From Bacteroidota bacterium (lineage in GTDB: Bacteria; Bacteroidota; Bacteroidia; Chitinophagales; Chitinophagaceae): a DNA stretch of 13,682 nucleotides. Shown here in pieces: positions 12,720 through 13,682 of this stretch (within the stretch, counting starts at the first letter, position 1; each line of letters starts with the position of its first letter). Position numbers and translations under genes: made by a program. The notes below the pieces were generated by a model. It had not been told where the DNA came from and searched no databases. It saw only the letters and a list, made by a program, of their open reading frames with translations. Location of the stretch: NCBI GenBank assembly GCA_947441205.1, contig CANETM010000016.1, positions 1-13,682 of the forward strand. The letters run 5' to 3'.

Positions 12720-13652
12720 TTATAAACTTTTTTGAAATTTCTGAAAATTATTTACAGCTATTACAATATCCTCAAATGGTTTTTTGGGAAAATCTTGTTC
12801 TAAGAAAAAGTATTCAACTCCAGCAATATCAATATTTTTAAAAGATTCCGTAAAGTCATATACCCCAGTTCCAAAAGGCACAATATCACCTGCTGCTGTC
12901 ATATCCTTAACATGCAATAATGGGAAACGTCCTTTGTTCTTTTTGAATAAATCAACAGGATTTTTACCTGCTTTAAATACCCAACCCAAATCCATTTCCA
13001 TTTTTAATAAATCAGCTGGTACCTGTGTTAAAAAATAATCATAAGAAATAATTCCATCGGTAGTTTCAAATTCGGAAGAGTGGTTATGATATGCTAATTG
13101 TAAGCCTGCTTTTTTTGCCAGCTCCCCAGCTCGATTCAATGTCTCAGCAGCCATTTTAATTGCATCACCAGTATCAATAGGAATATTTGCACATACAATA
13201 TATGGAATACCCGCTTCCGCAACTAAATCAATCATCTCTTGACTATTGTCTTGTAAATTTTTCATTACCGGAAACTTCACAGGCTTGCCATCAGGTCCAT
13301 TTGGCAACTTCATATTAGGAGGTAATTTAAGTGGGGCACCAATTACATGATGTGAACGCCAATGCATTCCCATGTCCTCTATCAATGCCTTAAACTCCTT
13401 TGGCTTTTTTCCATATATGCCTGGCTGCTTACTAAAAGCAGATTCAATATTTTTATACCCAGCAGCAGCTACTTTTTGCAAAGCACCAACCGCGTCATTA
13501 TCCATGTCATTAAAAAGCGTGAACAACTGAATGCCCGGAGCAGGTAATTTTATTTTACTTGAAAAATTATTTGCCCAACTTGAATTACTTAACAATGCCC
13601 CTCCTACTGAAAGTGCAGCAGCTTGTTGTAGAAATTTTCTTCTTGAATTCAT
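12720..13652 (-). CDS. Tat-exported sugar phosphate isomerase/epimerase-like TIM-barrel protein
   Basis: Xylose-isomerase-like TIM barrel (AP endonuclease 2 superfamily), 310 residues. The N-terminus MNSRRKFLQQ contains a twin-arginine motif SRRKFL (3-8), followed by a hydrophobic stretch AAALSVGGALL (11-21) and a polar Ser/Asn-rich region ending near residue 30. It is therefore likely exported folded to the periplasm, or left membrane-anchored. Metal-site candidates follow the family order: Glu70 in YKNIES, His189 and His191 in YHNH, Asp221 in EMDLGW, His247 in HVKD, and Glu285 in FLEQD. Members of this group often act as 3-keto-sugar or glycoside epimerases and lyases in Bacteroidota next to Gfo/Idh/MocA genes, but the substrate is unknown here. 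It converges on the oxidoreductase, so the two are not in one operon. A weak -7-like box TTGCTTTG is at 13673-13680 (minus strand). Confidence 0.88.
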   Translation of the reverse strand: MNSRRKFLQQAAALSVGGALLSNSSWANNFSSKIKLPAPGIQLFTLFNDMDNDAVGALQKVAAAGYKNIESAFSKQPGIYGKKPKEFKALIEDMGMHWRSHHVIGAPLKLPPNMKLPNGPDGKPVKFPVMKNLQDNSQEMIDLVAEAGIPYIVCANIPIDTGDAIKMAAETLNRAGELAKKAGLQLAYHNHSSEFETTDGIISYDYFLTQVPADLLKMEMDLGWVFKAGKNPVDLFKKNKGRFPLLHVKDMTAAGDIVPFGTGVYDFTESFKNIDIAGVEYFFLEQDFPKKPFEDIVIAVNNFQKFQKSL

Positions 13653-13682
13653 AACTAAATTTTTAAATGAGACAAAGCAATC

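Overview
The window looks like chromosomal DNA of a Bacteroidota bacterium, most likely from the Chitinophagia. The support is low GC, genes without Shine-Dalgarno sequences, several promoters of the Bacteroidota type (-33 TTTG, about 19 bases, -7 TAnnTTTG), and gene content typical of the phylum: a SurE/LpxB lipid A cluster, MetX with a sulfhydrylase, a nucleoside-symporter-like MFS protein, a Gfo/Idh/MocA oxidoreductase and a Tat-exported TIM-barrel isomerase. Most of it is core metabolism; no phage, transposase, CRISPR or tRNA genes are seen.

Layout. 1-1163 (-) is the first 387 codons of 2-oxoglutarate dehydrogenase E1 (sucA), cut by the window edge. 1445-3323 (+) holds rpsT and guaA, separated by a terminator in which the guaA promoter seems to be embedded. 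3324-3887 is a 564-base gene-free stretch. It holds the guaA terminator, two long imperfect palindromes of one family in opposite orientation, and a perfect 20-bp hairpin terminator. 3888-4667 (-) is an XRE/S24 self-cleaving type repressor with two matching operator-like inverted repeats just upstream of its start. 4814-6996 (+) is a tight operon: surE, a small three-helix membrane protein with a GTG start, and lpxB. 7029-8234 (-) is metX followed by a 54-residue membrane protein. 8331-10002 (+) is an OsmC-type protein and a MetZ-type sulfhydrylase, divergent from metX across a palindrome built from two opposed -7 boxes. 10203-12666 (+) is an MFS transporter and a Gfo/Idh/MocA oxidoreductase, and 12720-13652 (-) is a convergent Tat-exported sugar isomerase/epimerase-like protein.

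How the genes work together. MetX and the MetZ-type enzyme together acylate homoserine and sulfhydrylate it to homocysteine, with OsmC as a possible thiol-peroxide protection partner. LpxB makes the lipid A disaccharide, with SurE and the small membrane protein co-transcribed. The MFS/oxidoreductase/isomerase group looks like uptake and redox conversion of a sugar or polyol; the substrate cannot be read from sequence.

The least explained part is the pair of palindromes at 3441-3809. The core and flanking blocks are conserved between the copies, while the stem arms differ in sequence but stay self-complementary within each copy. That pattern suggests selection for structure.
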